Part shown: one piece after another, positions 25,908-35,077 of the stretch
How the letters are laid out: every line of letters starts with the position of its first letter
Numbering within the stretch: position 1 is the first letter of the stretch
DNA from: Microbulbifer aggregans
GTDB taxonomy: Bacteria; Pseudomonadota; Gammaproteobacteria; Pseudomonadales; Cellvibrionaceae
DNA: 64,000 nt
Reading direction: 5' to 3'
Assembly (NCBI RefSeq): GCF_001750105.1
Contig: NZ_CP014143.1
Coordinates: 2,037,001-2,101,000 of the forward strand
Translations under genes and position numbers: made by a program
Notes under the pieces: model-generated
What the model was told of the DNA's origin: nothing
What the model saw: the letters and a program-made list of their open reading frames with translations, nothing else
Databases searched by the model: none

Positions 25908-27005
25908 ATGCGAATTTTAGTGACGGGCGGTGCCGGATTTATTGGCAGCGCCGTGGTGCGCTTTCTGCTCAGGGAAACCGGCAACAGCGTGCTGAATGTG
26001 GATGCGCTGACCTATGCCGGCAACCTGGCATCAATCCCTTTGGTCTCTAGCGGCGGTGCAATCAATCAACAGCGCTATCAGTTTGCCCGGGTGGATATAC
26101 GCAACCGGCAAGTGCTGGAACATTGCTTTGCGGAGTTCCAGCCCGATGCGGTGATGCATCTGGCGGCAGAAACCCATGTGGATCGCTCGATCGATGGGCC
26201 TGCGGAGTTTGTCAGCGCCAATGTGTCTGGCACATGCACGTTGCTCGAGGTAGCGCGCAGCTATTGGAATGGTCTCGATCTGGAGGCGCGCAAGAAGTTT
26301 CGCTTTCACCATGTGTCCACCGATGAGGTATTCGGTGATCTTGGCTCGGAGGGCTATTTCAGCGAAACGACTCGCTACGACCCGAGTTCTCCCTATTCGG
26401 CCAGCAAGGCCGCCAGTGACCACTTGGTGCGAGCCTGGCATCGCACATTCGGGTTACCTGTGGTCTTGAGTAACTGCTCGAATAATTACGGCCCCTACCA
26501 GTTCCCGGAAAAATTGATCCCGCTCACCATTACCAATGCGCTGGCCGGTGAGCCGCTGCGAGTCTATGGCGACGGTAGCCAGGTGCGCGATTGGCTTTAC
26601 GTGGAGGATCATGCCCGCGCATTGTACCGGGTGCTGACGCGCGGCGAGGTTGGGGAGACCTACAACATCGGCGGCCACTGTGAGCGCCGCAACCTGGATG
26701 TGGTCACGCGAATTTGTGACATTCTTGAGCAGGTCACCCCACACAAACCCTTTGGCATCAACCGCTTCCGCGATCTGGTCTGTTTCGTGGCCGATCGCCC
26801 TGGCCACGACCGCCGCTATGCGATCGACGCCGGAAAGATTGCCCGTGAGTTGCACTGGACCCCTGCCGAGACCTTTGAGACCGGCCTGTACAAGACCGTG
26901 CTCTGGTATCTCGATAATGAGAGCTGGTGGCGCCGGACAGGCACCCCTGCCTATGCGGGAGAGCGTCTCGGGCTCACTCCAGTGAGTGAGGAGGTGCGCG
27001 GATGA
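25908..27005 (+). CDS. rfbB: dTDP-glucose 4,6-dehydratase
   Basis: A 365-residue extended SDR enzyme converting dTDP-glucose to dTDP-4-keto-6-deoxyglucose, step two of dTDP-L-rhamnose synthesis. It has the NAD motif [11 protein letters not shown] at about 7-17, [14 protein letters not shown] near 82, [10 protein letters not shown] near 133-142 with the Asp-Glu pair, and [12 protein letters not shown] carrying the catalytic Tyr-x3-Lys. [15 protein letters not shown] and [18 protein letters not shown] complete the family pattern. ATG 25908 is favoured over GTG 25881 because the Rossmann strand starts immediately. Its TGA overlaps the next ATG by four bases. Confidence 0.95.
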   Translation: MRILVTGGAGFIGSAVVRFLLRETGNSVLNVDALTYAGNLASIPLVSSGGAINQQRYQFARVDIRNRQVLEHCFAEFQPDAVMHLAAETHVDRSIDGPAEFVSANVSGTCTLLEVARSYWNGLDLEARKKFRFHHVSTDEVFGDLGSEGYFSETTRYDPSSPYSASKAASDHLVRAWHRTFGLPVVLSNCSNNYGPYQFPEKLIPLTITNALAGEPLRVYGDGSQVRDWLYVEDHARALYRVLTRGEVGETYNIGGHCERRNLDVVTRICDILEQVTPHKPFGINRFRDLVCFVADRPGHDRRYAIDAGKIARELHWTPAETFETGLYKTVLWYLDNESWWRRTGTPAYAGERLGLTPVSEEVRG

Positions 27006-27868
27006 AAGGGATTATTCTCGCCGGTGGCAGCGGCACACGGCTGCATCCCATTACCTGGGGGGTGTGCAAGCAACTGCTGCCAGTCTACGACAAGCCGATG
27101 ATTTACTACCCGCTGACCACACTGATGCTGGCGGGAATTCGCGATGTACTGGTGATCTCCACACCAGCGGATACGCCGCGCTTTGCCCAGATGCTCGGCG
27201 ACGGCAGCCGCTGGGGCATCAATCTACAGTATGCAGTGCAGCCATCACCGGACGGACTGGCGCAGGCCTTCCTGATCGGTGAGCAATTTATCGATGGCGA
27301 TGCCTGTGCCCTGGTTCTTGGCGACAACCTCTTTTTCGGCCAGGGGCTGACGGCAACGCTGGAGCGTGCCTCGCAGCAGGAGCACGGTGCCACCGTGTTC
27401 GCCTATCCGGTCAAGGATCCGCAGCGCTTTGGTGTGGTGTCCTTTGATGATTCTGGCCGTGCCATCGAGATCGAGGAGAAGCCGCAGTATCCCGCCTCCC
27501 GCTATGCCGTTACCGGCCTGTATTTTTACGACGAAAAAGTCGTCGACCTGGCGAAAGAGGTCAAACCGTCCCACCGCGGCGAGCTGGAGATTACGGACCT
27601 TAATCGCTTCTACCTGGATAACGGCGAGCTGAATGTAGAGATCCTCGGCCGCGGTGCCGCCTGGTTGGATACCGGCACCCATGATTCCCTGCTCGAAGCG
27701 AGTCAGTTTGTGCAGGCCATCGAGCATCGTCAGAGTCTGAAGGTGGCCTGCCCGGAAGAAGTGGCCTGGCGCCGGGGCTGGATTGACCGGGACCAGTTGC
27801 AAGAGTTGGCGATGCCGCTAATGAAAAGTGGCTATGGCAAGTACTTGGTTGATCTCCTGGAATACTGA
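27002..27868 (+). CDS. rfbA: Glucose-1-phosphate thymidylyltransferase, second copy
   Basis: A 288-residue RmlA of standard length, catalysing the first step of dTDP-rhamnose synthesis. Motifs include [69 protein letters not shown] and [19 protein letters not shown]. It is translationally coupled to rmlB (4-nt overlap) and followed 15 nt later by rmlC, so this is the copy belonging to the rml operon. It is GC-rich and clearly diverged from the copy at 21678, so the two are not a recent tandem duplication. Confidence 0.95.
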   Translation: MKGIILAGGSGTRLHPITWGVCKQLLPVYDKPMIYYPLTTLMLAGIRDVLVISTPADTPRFAQMLGDGSRWGINLQYAVQPSPDGLAQAFLIGEQFIDGDACALVLGDNLFFGQGLTATLERASQQEHGATVFAYPVKDPQRFGVVSFDDSGRAIEIEEKPQYPASRYAVTGLYFYDEKVVDLAKEVKPSHRGELEITDLNRFYLDNGELNVEILGRGAAWLDTGTHDSLLEASQFVQAIEHRQSLKVACPEEVAWRRGWIDRDQLQELAMPLMKSGYGKYLVDLLEY

Positions 27869-27883
27869 ATAGGGAAGGACTGC

Positions 27884-28450
27884 ATGGAGATTATTGATAC
27901 TGCGCTGACTGGCGTAAAAATCGTGGAACCCCAGGTCTTCGGTGATGAGCGCGGCTTTTTTGTCGAGACCTGGCAATTGGCCCGTTACATGCGGTTATTG
28001 GGGCTAAGTGCCGGTTTGGAATTTGTGCAGGACAACCATTCGCGTTCCGCCAAAGGCGTATTGCGCGGCCTGCATTTCCAGGAGCGTTGTCCGCAGGGGA
28101 AGCTTGTGCGTGTCGTACGCGGGGAGATCTACGATGTGGTGGCCGATATCGACCCGCGGTCGGTGACCTATGGCCAGTGGGTTGGCGTGCATCTCAGCGA
28201 GGACAATCACCGCCAGCTGTGGATTCCGCCGGGTTATGCACACGGATTTCAGGTGCTCTCGGTGTCTGCGGACGTCGAATATAAATGTACCGACTATTAT
28301 GTACCGACAGATCAGTGCGGGGTGGCGTGGGATGACCCGCAGTTGGCGATCACGTGGCCCATTGCAGAGCCGGTTCTTTCCGAGCAGGACGCTGCCTGGC
28401 CGACGCTTAAAAAACTTAAGAATCAAAATTGGGAGCGTGTAACGCCGTGA
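27884..28450 (+). CDS. rfbC: dTDP-4-dehydrorhamnose 3,5-epimerase
   Basis: A 188-residue cupin-fold epimerase acting on dTDP-4-keto-6-deoxyglucose, step three of the pathway. It shows GVKIVEPQVFGDERGFFVETW at the N-terminus, QDNHSRSAKGVLRGLHFQ with the catalytic His, GEIYDVVADIDPRSVTYGQW and WIPPGYAHGFQVLS. KCTDYY supplies the catalytic Tyr region. The length agrees with the family (about 180). The stop overlaps the GTG start of rmlD by four bases. Confidence 0.95.
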   Translation: MEIIDTALTGVKIVEPQVFGDERGFFVETWQLARYMRLLGLSAGLEFVQDNHSRSAKGVLRGLHFQERCPQGKLVRVVRGEIYDVVADIDPRSVTYGQWVGVHLSEDNHRQLWIPPGYAHGFQVLSVSADVEYKCTDYYVPTDQCGVAWDDPQLAITWPIAEPVLSEQDAAWPTLKKLKNQNWERVTP

Positions 28451-29364
28451 AAATCCTTCTCTTTGGTGCCAATGGCCAGGTCGGCCGCGCGTGCCGGGAT
28501 GCCTTGCAGCAGCCCGGATGGGAGTTGATTGCCCTGGCCCGCAAGCAGGCTGACTTCGCCTGTCCTGAACAGGTCACCGCTACCGTACAGCGTTCACGTC
28601 CGGATCTGGTGGTCAATGCGGCTGCGTATACCGACGTGGAGGCAGCAGAGAAGACCCCGGATATGGCTTCCATGGTCAACGGGGAGTGCGTTGGCTCCAT
28701 GGCCGCGATCTGTGCGGCGCTGGAGATACCGGTAATCCACCTGTCCACCGATTTTGTTTTTAATGGCCAGGGTTCGCGCGCCTACCGGGAAGAAGATCCG
28801 GTGAGTCCGATCAACACTTACGGGGCAAGCAAGCTGAAAGGCGAGCGCTTGCTGCGCGCGGTGCATCCTCGCTATATCTGCCTGCGCACCAGCTGGGTGT
28901 TCAGTGCCCACCCCGGGAATTTCCTCACCACCATGCTCCGGCTTGCCGCTCAGCGCACCACGGTCAGCGTGGTCGGCGATCAGGTAGGCTGCCCCACCTA
29001 TGCGGGCGACATCGCTACCACCATTGCCGAACTGGCGCGACGCTACGAAGAGTTTGGCGATCTGCCCTGGGGCCTTTACCACTGCAGTTCACCGGAGCCC
29101 TGCAGCCGCTATGAGTTTGCGCGCCATATTTTCTCCGAGGCGGAGGCGGCGGGTCTGCTGGATCCTGCGCCCTGGGTCAAGAAAATCAGTAGCTACCAGT
29201 TTCCGACTCTGGCGGCGCGGCCGCCCTACTCGGCGCTGGATAGCAGCAAACTGGCAGAAATTCTGGGTCACCCGCTGCCTCACTGGAACCGGGGTATCCG
29301 CAAGGCCTGCCAGGTGCTGGCGACTCGGGAGGAGCCGTCGGCGACCCCCTCGCTACTGAACTGA
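28447..29364 (+). CDS. rfbD: dTDP-4-dehydrorhamnose reductase
   Basis: A 305-residue SDR reductase giving dTDP-L-rhamnose, the final step. It carries GANGQVGRA near 7-15, VVNAAAYTDVEAAE near 62, STDFVFNGQGSRAYREEDPV, YGASKLKGERLL with Tyr-x3-Lys, and RTSWVFSAHPGNFLTTML. GDQVGCPTYAGDIA follows. The GTG at 28447, overlapping the rmlC stop as GTGA, is preferred to the upstream TTG at 28429 because the Rossmann strand KILLFGANG follows directly. It ends the polysaccharide region; the next gene is an unrelated RNA helicase with its own upstream region. Confidence 0.94.
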   Translation: MKILLFGANGQVGRACRDALQQPGWELIALARKQADFACPEQVTATVQRSRPDLVVNAAAYTDVEAAEKTPDMASMVNGECVGSMAAICAALEIPVIHLSTDFVFNGQGSRAYREEDPVSPINTYGASKLKGERLLRAVHPRYICLRTSWVFSAHPGNFLTTMLRLAAQRTTVSVVGDQVGCPTYAGDIATTIAELARRYEEFGDLPWGLYHCSSPEPCSRYEFARHIFSEAEAAGLLDPAPWVKKISSYQFPTLAARPPYSALDSSKLAEILGHPLPHWNRGIRKACQVLATREEPSATPSLLN

Positions 29365-29551
29365 GTGGTCGAGCCCGGGTGTGAGTGGGGTGTTATATGG
29401 ATGGTCTCAGGCGTGTCTCTGGTGGCTGGTTAAAAAATAAGCTGCCAGGGGAGGGCGAACCTGTTAGACTGCGCGGCCTTTTGACCCCCCGCCGCACCTG
29501 GCCCCAGCCGATTGTTCGTGGGCCCCACTGCAGCCTCAAGTGAAATCCGAA

Positions 29552-31339
29552 ATGACCGATACTCCCGAGCCTATTGGCTTTGACCAGCTCAACCTGCCCA
29601 CGCAAATCCTCAGTGCTATCCAGAAGCTGGGTTACGAAACCCCCTCACCGATCCAGGCGCAGACCATTCCCTCCCTGTTGGACGGCCGCGATGTACTGGG
29701 CCAGGCCCAGACCGGTACTGGCAAGACGGCAGCCTTTGCACTGCCGCTGCTGGCACAGCTGGACCTGAGCAACAAGCGGCCCCAGGCGCTGGTGCTGGCG
29801 CCGACCCGTGAACTGGCGATCCAGGTAGCGGAAGCCTGCCAGTCCTATGCCCAGAACCTGAAAGGTTTCCATGTGGCGCCGATCTATGGTGGTGCGGATT
29901 ATCGCGGTCAGCTGAAGCAGCTTCAGCGCGGCGTGCAGCTGGTGGTGGGCACTCCGGGGCGTGTCATGGACCATATGCGCCGCGGCAGCCTCGATCTGTC
30001 CAACCTGAAGACGTTGGTACTTGATGAGGCCGACGAGATGCTGCGCATGGGCTTTATCGACGATGTGCAGTGGGTACTGGAGCAGCTGCCGGAAGAGCGC
30101 CAGATTGCGCTTTTCTCTGCCACCATGCCGCGGGAGATCGCCCGTATTGCCCGCGATCACCTGCAGGACCCGGTTGAGGTCAAGATCAAGGTCAAGACCG
30201 AGACTGCCGAAACCATCCGCCAGCGCTACTGGCCGGTGGGTGGTCTGCACAAGCTGGACGCGTTGACCCGGATCCTGGAAGCGGAGCCGGTGGATGCGAC
30301 CATCATTTTTGTGCGCACCAAGAACAGCACCGTGGAGCTGGCAGACAAGCTGGCCGCGCGCGGCTTTGCCAGTGCTGCCCTGAATGGCGATATGGCGCAG
30401 AACCTGCGCGAGCAGGTGATCGACAAGCTGAAGAGCGGCAAGCTGGATATCGTAGTGGCCACTGACGTGGCGGCGCGAGGCCTGGATGTGAAGCGCATCA
30501 GCCACGTGATCAATTACGACATCCCCTACGACACCGAAGCCTATATTCACCGCATTGGCCGTACCGGCCGCGCCGGACGGGAAGGGGATGCCATCCTGTT
30601 TGTCGCTCCGCGTGAGCGCCGTATGCTGCGCATTATCGAGAAGGCCACCAAGAAGCCTATCGAGCAGCTGGAGCTGCCGAGTGCCAAGGCGGTGAACTCC
30701 GCACGCATGCAGCGATTCCGCGAACGGATTACCAGCACCCTGGAGGGCTCCATTGATCTGGCGCCCTACCGCCAGCTGGTGGATGAATACCTGTCCATGA
30801 ATGAGACGGACCCCCTGCAGGTGGCTGCAGCCCTGGCCGCCATGGCCCAGGGCGACCAGCCGCTGTTCGTCAAGGAGCAGGAGCCGAAGAAACGCCGCGA
30901 GCGCGATGAGGATTTCGAGCCGCGCGGGCGCAAGCAGGGCGGTCACGGAAAAGACAAGAAGGTGGGACCGCCGGACGAGGGCATGGAGCGCTACCGTATT
31001 GAGGTCGGTCGCGAGCACGGCGTACGTCCCGGCAATATCGTCGGTGCCATTGCCAATGAGGTGGAACTGGAAAGTTCCTACATTGGCCGTATCGAAATCT
31101 ACCCGGAATTCACCACGGTAGATCTGCCCGAGGGCATGCCGAAGGAAATCTTCCAGCACCTGAAAGGTGTGCGTGTTTCCGGCCGCAACCTGAATATTTC
31201 CCGCTATGAAGAAGGCAAGGACGGGCCGCCCCCGAGAGGCGGAAAGCGCAAGCCGCCCCGTTCGGGTTCCGGCAAGGGCGGACCGGGCAAGCCTGGTGCG
31301 GGTAAGCCAAGGCACCGCAAAGTGAAGCGCGGCGAGTAA
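29552..31339 (+). CDS. deaD: DEAD-box ATP-dependent RNA helicase, DeaD/CsdA type
   Basis: A 595-residue cold-shock-type RNA helicase assisting ribosome assembly and mRNA unwinding. Motifs are complete: Q motif around GFDQLNLPTQIL, Walker A AQTGTGKT near 52, PTRELA, TPGRVMDH, DEAD near 158, SAT, TDVAARGLDVKRI and HRIGRTGR near 334. The C-terminal part holds a DbpA/CsdA-type RNA-binding domain (YRIEVGREHGVRPGNIVGAI near 480-500), then a basic Gly/Lys/Arg-rich tail. ATG 29552 is chosen over GTG 29540, four codons upstream. A strong bidirectional terminator lies just downstream. Confidence 0.93.
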   Translation: MTDTPEPIGFDQLNLPTQILSAIQKLGYETPSPIQAQTIPSLLDGRDVLGQAQTGTGKTAAFALPLLAQLDLSNKRPQALVLAPTRELAIQVAEACQSYAQNLKGFHVAPIYGGADYRGQLKQLQRGVQLVVGTPGRVMDHMRRGSLDLSNLKTLVLDEADEMLRMGFIDDVQWVLEQLPEERQIALFSATMPREIARIARDHLQDPVEVKIKVKTETAETIRQRYWPVGGLHKLDALTRILEAEPVDATIIFVRTKNSTVELADKLAARGFASAALNGDMAQNLREQVIDKLKSGKLDIVVATDVAARGLDVKRISHVINYDIPYDTEAYIHRIGRTGRAGREGDAILFVAPRERRMLRIIEKATKKPIEQLELPSAKAVNSARMQRFRERITSTLEGSIDLAPYRQLVDEYLSMNETDPLQVAAALAAMAQGDQPLFVKEQEPKKRRERDEDFEPRGRKQGGHGKDKKVGPPDEGMERYRIEVGREHGVRPGNIVGAIANEVELESSYIGRIEIYPEFTTVDLPEGMPKEIFQHLKGVRVSGRNLNISRYEEGKDGPPPRGGKRKPPRSGSGKGGPGKPGAGKPRHRKVKRGE

Positions 31340-31341
31340 AC

Positions 31342-31374
31342 AAAAAAGCGGGTGATTTCTCACCCGCTTTTTTT
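31342..31374. terminator. Bidirectional rho-independent terminator, deaD and cytochrome b561
   Basis: AAAAAAGCGGGTGA-TTTC-TCACCCGCTTTTTTT: the 8-bp GC-rich core (31348-31355 with 31360-31367) is extended by the A and T tracts. It ends deaD on the + strand and can also serve the convergent cytochrome gene. Confidence 0.9.
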
Positions 31375-31422
31375 ATGGCCGTTTAATGGCCTCTGACAAT
31401 CCTCTGCGAGACAGTCTGCTGG

Positions 31423-31974
31423 TTAGTCATCCTTTCGGGATGGCAGCATCCGTCGCAGGGTCGCGTCTTTATCCACAAAGTGGTGCCAGAGCGACGCTCC
31501 CACGTGCAGGCAGATCAGCACCAGAAGAATATTCCATACCAGCTCTTTGTGCAGGAATGCCAGTTGCTTGGCGGTGTCTATGTTTTTCTCCACAAAGCTC
31601 GGGATATCGAACAGCCAGAAGATCTTGGTTTCAGAGCCGGCAAATTGCTTCATGCTCAGGCCGAGAATCGGCATCGCCAGCAGTAGAAAGTAAAAAGTCG
31701 CATGGGTGATGCGGCCAAGAATACGCTCCCAGGGTCTGCCCAGCATTTCCGGTCGTGGATGGGTACTGCGCCAGTACAGTCGCAGAGCGACCAGCAGCAG
31801 GATCGAGAAACCGATGGAGAAGTGCAGCGTCTTCCACCATTCACGCATGGGGTCACCCTTCTGGTAGAACTCGTGCAGCTCCACCGAGCCCCAGACGCAG
31901 AGTACCAAGATGGCAATCAGCCAGTGCAGGCCTTTACTGACCGGGTTCCATTGCGAGCTTGTTGGCGTAATCAT
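31423..31974 (-). CDS. Cytochrome b561
   Basis: A 183-residue four-helix di-heme inner-membrane cytochrome of the CybB type, able to pass electrons from ubiquinol or an unknown donor. It has an N-terminal NPVSKGLHWLIAILVLCVW with the heme His, LHFSIGFSILLLVALRLYWR near 50-69, THATFYFLLLAMPILGLSM, and LHKELVWNILLVLICLHVGASLWHHF with further His ligands, cited by LHKELVWN and HVGASLWHHF. Length and motif order are standard. It is convergent with deaD and appears to be a single-gene unit. Confidence 0.92.
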   Translation of the reverse strand: MITPTSSQWNPVSKGLHWLIAILVLCVWGSVELHEFYQKGDPMREWWKTLHFSIGFSILLLVALRLYWRSTHPRPEMLGRPWERILGRITHATFYFLLLAMPILGLSMKQFAGSETKIFWLFDIPSFVEKNIDTAKQLAFLHKELVWNILLVLICLHVGASLWHHFVDKDATLRRMLPSRKDD

Positions 31975-32053
31975 AAATTCTCTCGCTTGAGCAATCTGTC
32001 ACCAGAGAATATCTGATATCTGTGAAGAACTGAACCCGATTGGCATAGCTCAA

Positions 32054-32677
32054 CTACCCATCGGTGCATTTGATTTTTACTGTTTTATAGCTTTTGTCCC
32101 CTTGAAGTATGTGTGCTGAGTGGTTGCTAAAAACTTCTCTATGGTAAGTGCATATCCAGGGGAGGGATACTGCAGGCGGGTAGAGCTCGATATCATATTT
32201 GCCAGAAGATTGTCTCTTTATTGAAAAGCTTCCATAAACAGTGATGGTCCCTGGTAGTACATGGATACTTGCGAAGTTTCCGTCTGCATTTTTTGTTGGT
32301 ATCCAAAGGGTTTTGCAGGATCTCCTGATCAGTGGCTTGCAGGATTTGTCTCCGAAGTCTATGTGGCTGACTGTGTAGTTTCCGGGCTTTATTTTTGTTA
32401 GAACTTGATCCGCTGGCAGGTGAATCAAGTTTCTTTGGTTATCTCTTTTTATCGCAATCCACTTCGGCTGCCCTTTGCTTGAAGGTATTGCCGAGGCGGT
32501 GATGGATAAATAAGATTCCTTTTCGGTGGCGTTGACAGGAGGTAAATAAATAAAGATGCAAAAAGCAAAAATGTAAAGGCTAAGGATTACGTTTTTTTTC
32601 TCTACACTACTATGTAATTGATCCTCCTCATTTGCATCGGTATGCCCTCTCCAGAGGGGGTTTTTCGAAGTCCTCAT
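32054..32677 (-). CDS. AT-rich secreted hypothetical protein
   Basis: A 207-residue protein of unknown function. A hydrophobic segment at about 31-48 (VILSLYIFAFCIFIYLPP, then VNA) looks like a signal peptide or anchor, preceded by an unusually long polar N-terminus of about 30 residues. No alternative start lies closer to the hydrophobic segment. The mature part is beta-rich with four cysteines (DKSCKPLIRRSCKTLW, PWICTY, VKIKCTDG), suggesting disulfides in the periplasm; HVLPGTITVYGSFSIK recalls a small carboxypeptidase-regulatory-like fold. The gene is markedly AT-richer than its neighbours, suggesting acquisition. No family was recognised. Confidence 0.65.
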   Translation of the reverse strand: MRTSKNPLWRGHTDANEEDQLHSSVEKKNVILSLYIFAFCIFIYLPPVNATEKESYLSITASAIPSSKGQPKWIAIKRDNQRNLIHLPADQVLTKIKPGNYTVSHIDFGDKSCKPLIRRSCKTLWIPTKNADGNFASIHVLPGTITVYGSFSIKRQSSGKYDIELYPPAVSLPWICTYHREVFSNHSAHILQGDKSYKTVKIKCTDG

Positions 32678-32773
32678 AGTGGCGTAGCCTTTTCCCTGGG
32701 TGGAAAAGTGGCCACTCTGTTTAGTTGGCCACTTTTAAAACATTAAATCCGCTAAAAGAATCACCCGCCTGAT

Positions 32774-34819
32774 TTAATTTGTTGCGACATCCACCGCGCC
32801 ATTCAGCCGGAAAGGCACGGATTCGATAAACGGCTTGATGCCTACAGCCTGGTAGAGCTCATCGGGGCGATACAGGTTTTGTCCCTCGATCACCAGTACC
32901 GAGCGGCGCAGGGCGCTGATGTCTTCCAGTGGGTTGCCGTCGAGTAACACCAGGTGGGCTTTCTTGCCCACGTTCACGGTGCCGCTTTCACCGAGCGCGC
33001 CTACTACTTTGGCCGGCTCGATGGTCGCGGTGCGCAGGACATCGGCATTGGGGATGCCGGCCTCGGCATAGAGCTCCAGTTCCCGCAGCAGGGTGAAGCC
33101 GGGCAGGCCGTCGGTGCCGGCGACCATGGGTACGTTGTGCTCATGAAGTTTGCGCAGCATGTTGAGCAATGCGACGGAGCTGTTGTTGTAGTGCTCGCGG
33201 TGCTCTGGCTCGATGTTCAGCCAACTGCCGACCAGATTGCGGCGGGCATCGACCGGCAGGTGGTCGGCCACGGCCTGGTATTCCTTGTCCAGCTGGCCGG
33301 CCTCGCCCTGTAGCAGAGAGCGGAATACAGTCACCGTGGCATCCACCACCGTGCCCTTTTCCGCCAGCTTATCCAGGAACGCGGCGACTTCCGCACTGTC
33401 CAGGTCTATCTCATGAGCGTGCTCTCCCACCTCGGTAAAGCGCAACTTCTTGCGGGTATCGATGGACCCCATGAAGTTGAGGAACAGCATATTGATATGC
33501 TGGATTTCGTCGAAGCCGGCATCCACCGCCTCCTCGGCAGTCATGAACGCCGGGATATGGCCGCTCAGGCGCATACTACGCTTGTGGACATGCTCGGCAA
33601 GGGGCGCGATCCACTCGGGTTCCATGGAACTGTAGGTTTTGATCTGCATATAGCCGCGCTCGGCATACCAGTCTGCAGCGGCTTTGGCTTCCTCCAGACT
33701 ATTTACCGTTTTACCCAGCCGCATCGCATTTTCACTATCGCGATCGATAAACCCGGCCCGATAGATCGGGCCGCCGATCACCTTACCTGAATCGAACAGT
33801 TCTTCCGTACGCATGATTTTTTCATGCGCATTGCCAATGTCACGCACGCTGATGACGCCGGCGGCCATGTTGAGCAGACCGTGCTCAGGGCTCATATGGC
33901 CGTGCATGTCCCACAATCCCGGCATCAGGGTCATGCCGCGGGCATTGATACGGGTAACACCGGGAAAGCGAATCGGCTGCAAGCTGATGCGGGTGATCGT
34001 TCCGTCTTCGATCAACAGGTGGCGATCACGAAGCAGCTCACCTTGTTCAACGTCGACGATGTTGACGTTGTTGATCAGTATCGGGGTTTCAGACTGGTGG
34101 GTATGTTTGCCAGCCAGTGATTGCAGGTAGTCGGTGCTGGCCTGCATCTCCCGTTCTTTCAATGGTTGCAGGTGGGACTTGTCCCAGCCCTTGCGCAAAA
34201 TCGCGAACCAGGCGATATGATGTGAGGCGAACAGGTCTCCCTCTTCATCGTACCAGGCGAGAAAGGGGGTGAAGTCGAGCCCGCTGACGCCATACAGGTA
34301 GATGGTTTTTTCCATGTCTCCCTGTGTAACGGTGCGCTTGTCCAGCTGCTCCAGCTGTGCCTGACCCTGGGGTAGCAGCTTGAGCGTATGCCCGGGACTC
34401 GCCAGCAGCGCCTTGGCCAGCTGGGCTTTCATTGCGATGGTGGGGTTCTTGGGGACAAAAAACTGGGATGCGGAGGACTTGGCGCTACCCCGTTCATCGC
34501 TGCCTTTCCATTCAGCCAGCCCATCGGTAAGGGTGAAGGTCTCCTCCACTGGTGCCCCGCCGGGACTTACCCCTTTTATATGGATAAATGTGGGAATACC
34601 CTTGGGGCCAAGTTCAAATTCCTCGGTCATCTTGATGCGCCGGTTGTTCCAGCCCAACTCTAATATTCCGGAAACGCGATTGTCCTCGCGAGTGATCACC
34701 TCGTGCCCGGCGACGCCTTCTGGATCGTAGAAAACGTACTCGATGGTTTCAGCAGATAGTTTGGATGCCCAAAGAAGCAGGACGGAAGTGAGTACCACAG
34801 CGAAATTCAGGAACTTCAT
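32774..34819 (-). CDS. Exported amidohydrolase-superfamily protein
   Basis: A 681-residue secreted metal-dependent hydrolase. A signal peptide (KFLNFAVVLTSVLLLWASKLSA, cleavage near 23) is followed by about 220 residues of family-specific beta domain. The amidohydrolase barrel begins at ILINNVNIVDVEQGELL. Its metal site is GMTLMPGLWDMHGHMSPEHG (about 300-315, H-G-H); further ligands are in LSGHIPAF and EIQHINML, and the catalytic Asp is in AGTDGLPG near 568. The end, GKKAHLVLLDGNPLEDI, is typical of imidazolonepropionase-like/prolidase-like amidohydrolases. The substrate is unknown; a peptide or cyclic amide is likely. It is followed downstream by the AT-rich hypothetical and preceded by pepQ. 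Confidence 0.85.
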   Translation of the reverse strand: MKFLNFAVVLTSVLLLWASKLSAETIEYVFYDPEGVAGHEVITREDNRVSGILELGWNNRRIKMTEEFELGPKGIPTFIHIKGVSPGGAPVEETFTLTDGLAEWKGSDERGSAKSSASQFFVPKNPTIAMKAQLAKALLASPGHTLKLLPQGQAQLEQLDKRTVTQGDMEKTIYLYGVSGLDFTPFLAWYDEEGDLFASHHIAWFAILRKGWDKSHLQPLKEREMQASTDYLQSLAGKHTHQSETPILINNVNIVDVEQGELLRDRHLLIEDGTITRISLQPIRFPGVTRINARGMTLMPGLWDMHGHMSPEHGLLNMAAGVISVRDIGNAHEKIMRTEELFDSGKVIGGPIYRAGFIDRDSENAMRLGKTVNSLEEAKAAADWYAERGYMQIKTYSSMEPEWIAPLAEHVHKRSMRLSGHIPAFMTAEEAVDAGFDEIQHINMLFLNFMGSIDTRKKLRFTEVGEHAHEIDLDSAEVAAFLDKLAEKGTVVDATVTVFRSLLQGEAGQLDKEYQAVADHLPVDARRNLVGSWLNIEPEHREHYNNSSVALLNMLRKLHEHNVPMVAGTDGLPGFTLLRELELYAEAGIPNADVLRTATIEPAKVVGALGESGTVNVGKKAHLVLLDGNPLEDISALRRSVLVIEGQNLYRPDELYQAVGIKPFIESVPFRLNGAVDVATN

Positions 34820-35031
34820 GGTGGTTACCTTTTATGTATCGGTTTTTAGCCGAGCAATCCTGAGGACTTTTTGAGGGAGCGACAATGGCATCTGGTGACA
34901 CCTGGACAGTTTGGCACCATTTGCAACGCAAACAATGGTTTGGCCGCCAGTGATTCTTGATTCGGGACCCTGAGCAGGGGTTCGGTGATTGAGGTTCGAG
35001 TTATGGAGAATGCCGGGGAGGCAAATGCGTA

Positions 35032-35064
35032 ACCGACTTCTCGCCTGCGGGGCGAGAAGTCGGT
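35032..35064. other. Strong hairpin after pepQ
   Basis: ACCGACTTCTCGCC (35032-35045) pairs perfectly with GGCGAGAAGTCGGT (35051-35064) around a 5-nt loop, just downstream of pepQ on the minus strand. There is no T-tract on either strand, so it is more likely an mRNA-stabilising or weak termination structure than a canonical terminator. Confidence 0.5.
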
Positions 35065-35077
35065 GCAATTGTGAGGG

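Noticed and set aside
29645..31363. 572-codon minus-strand ORF across deaD
   Set aside because: It is the antisense shadow of a GC-rich, fully motif-supported DEAD-box helicase gene.
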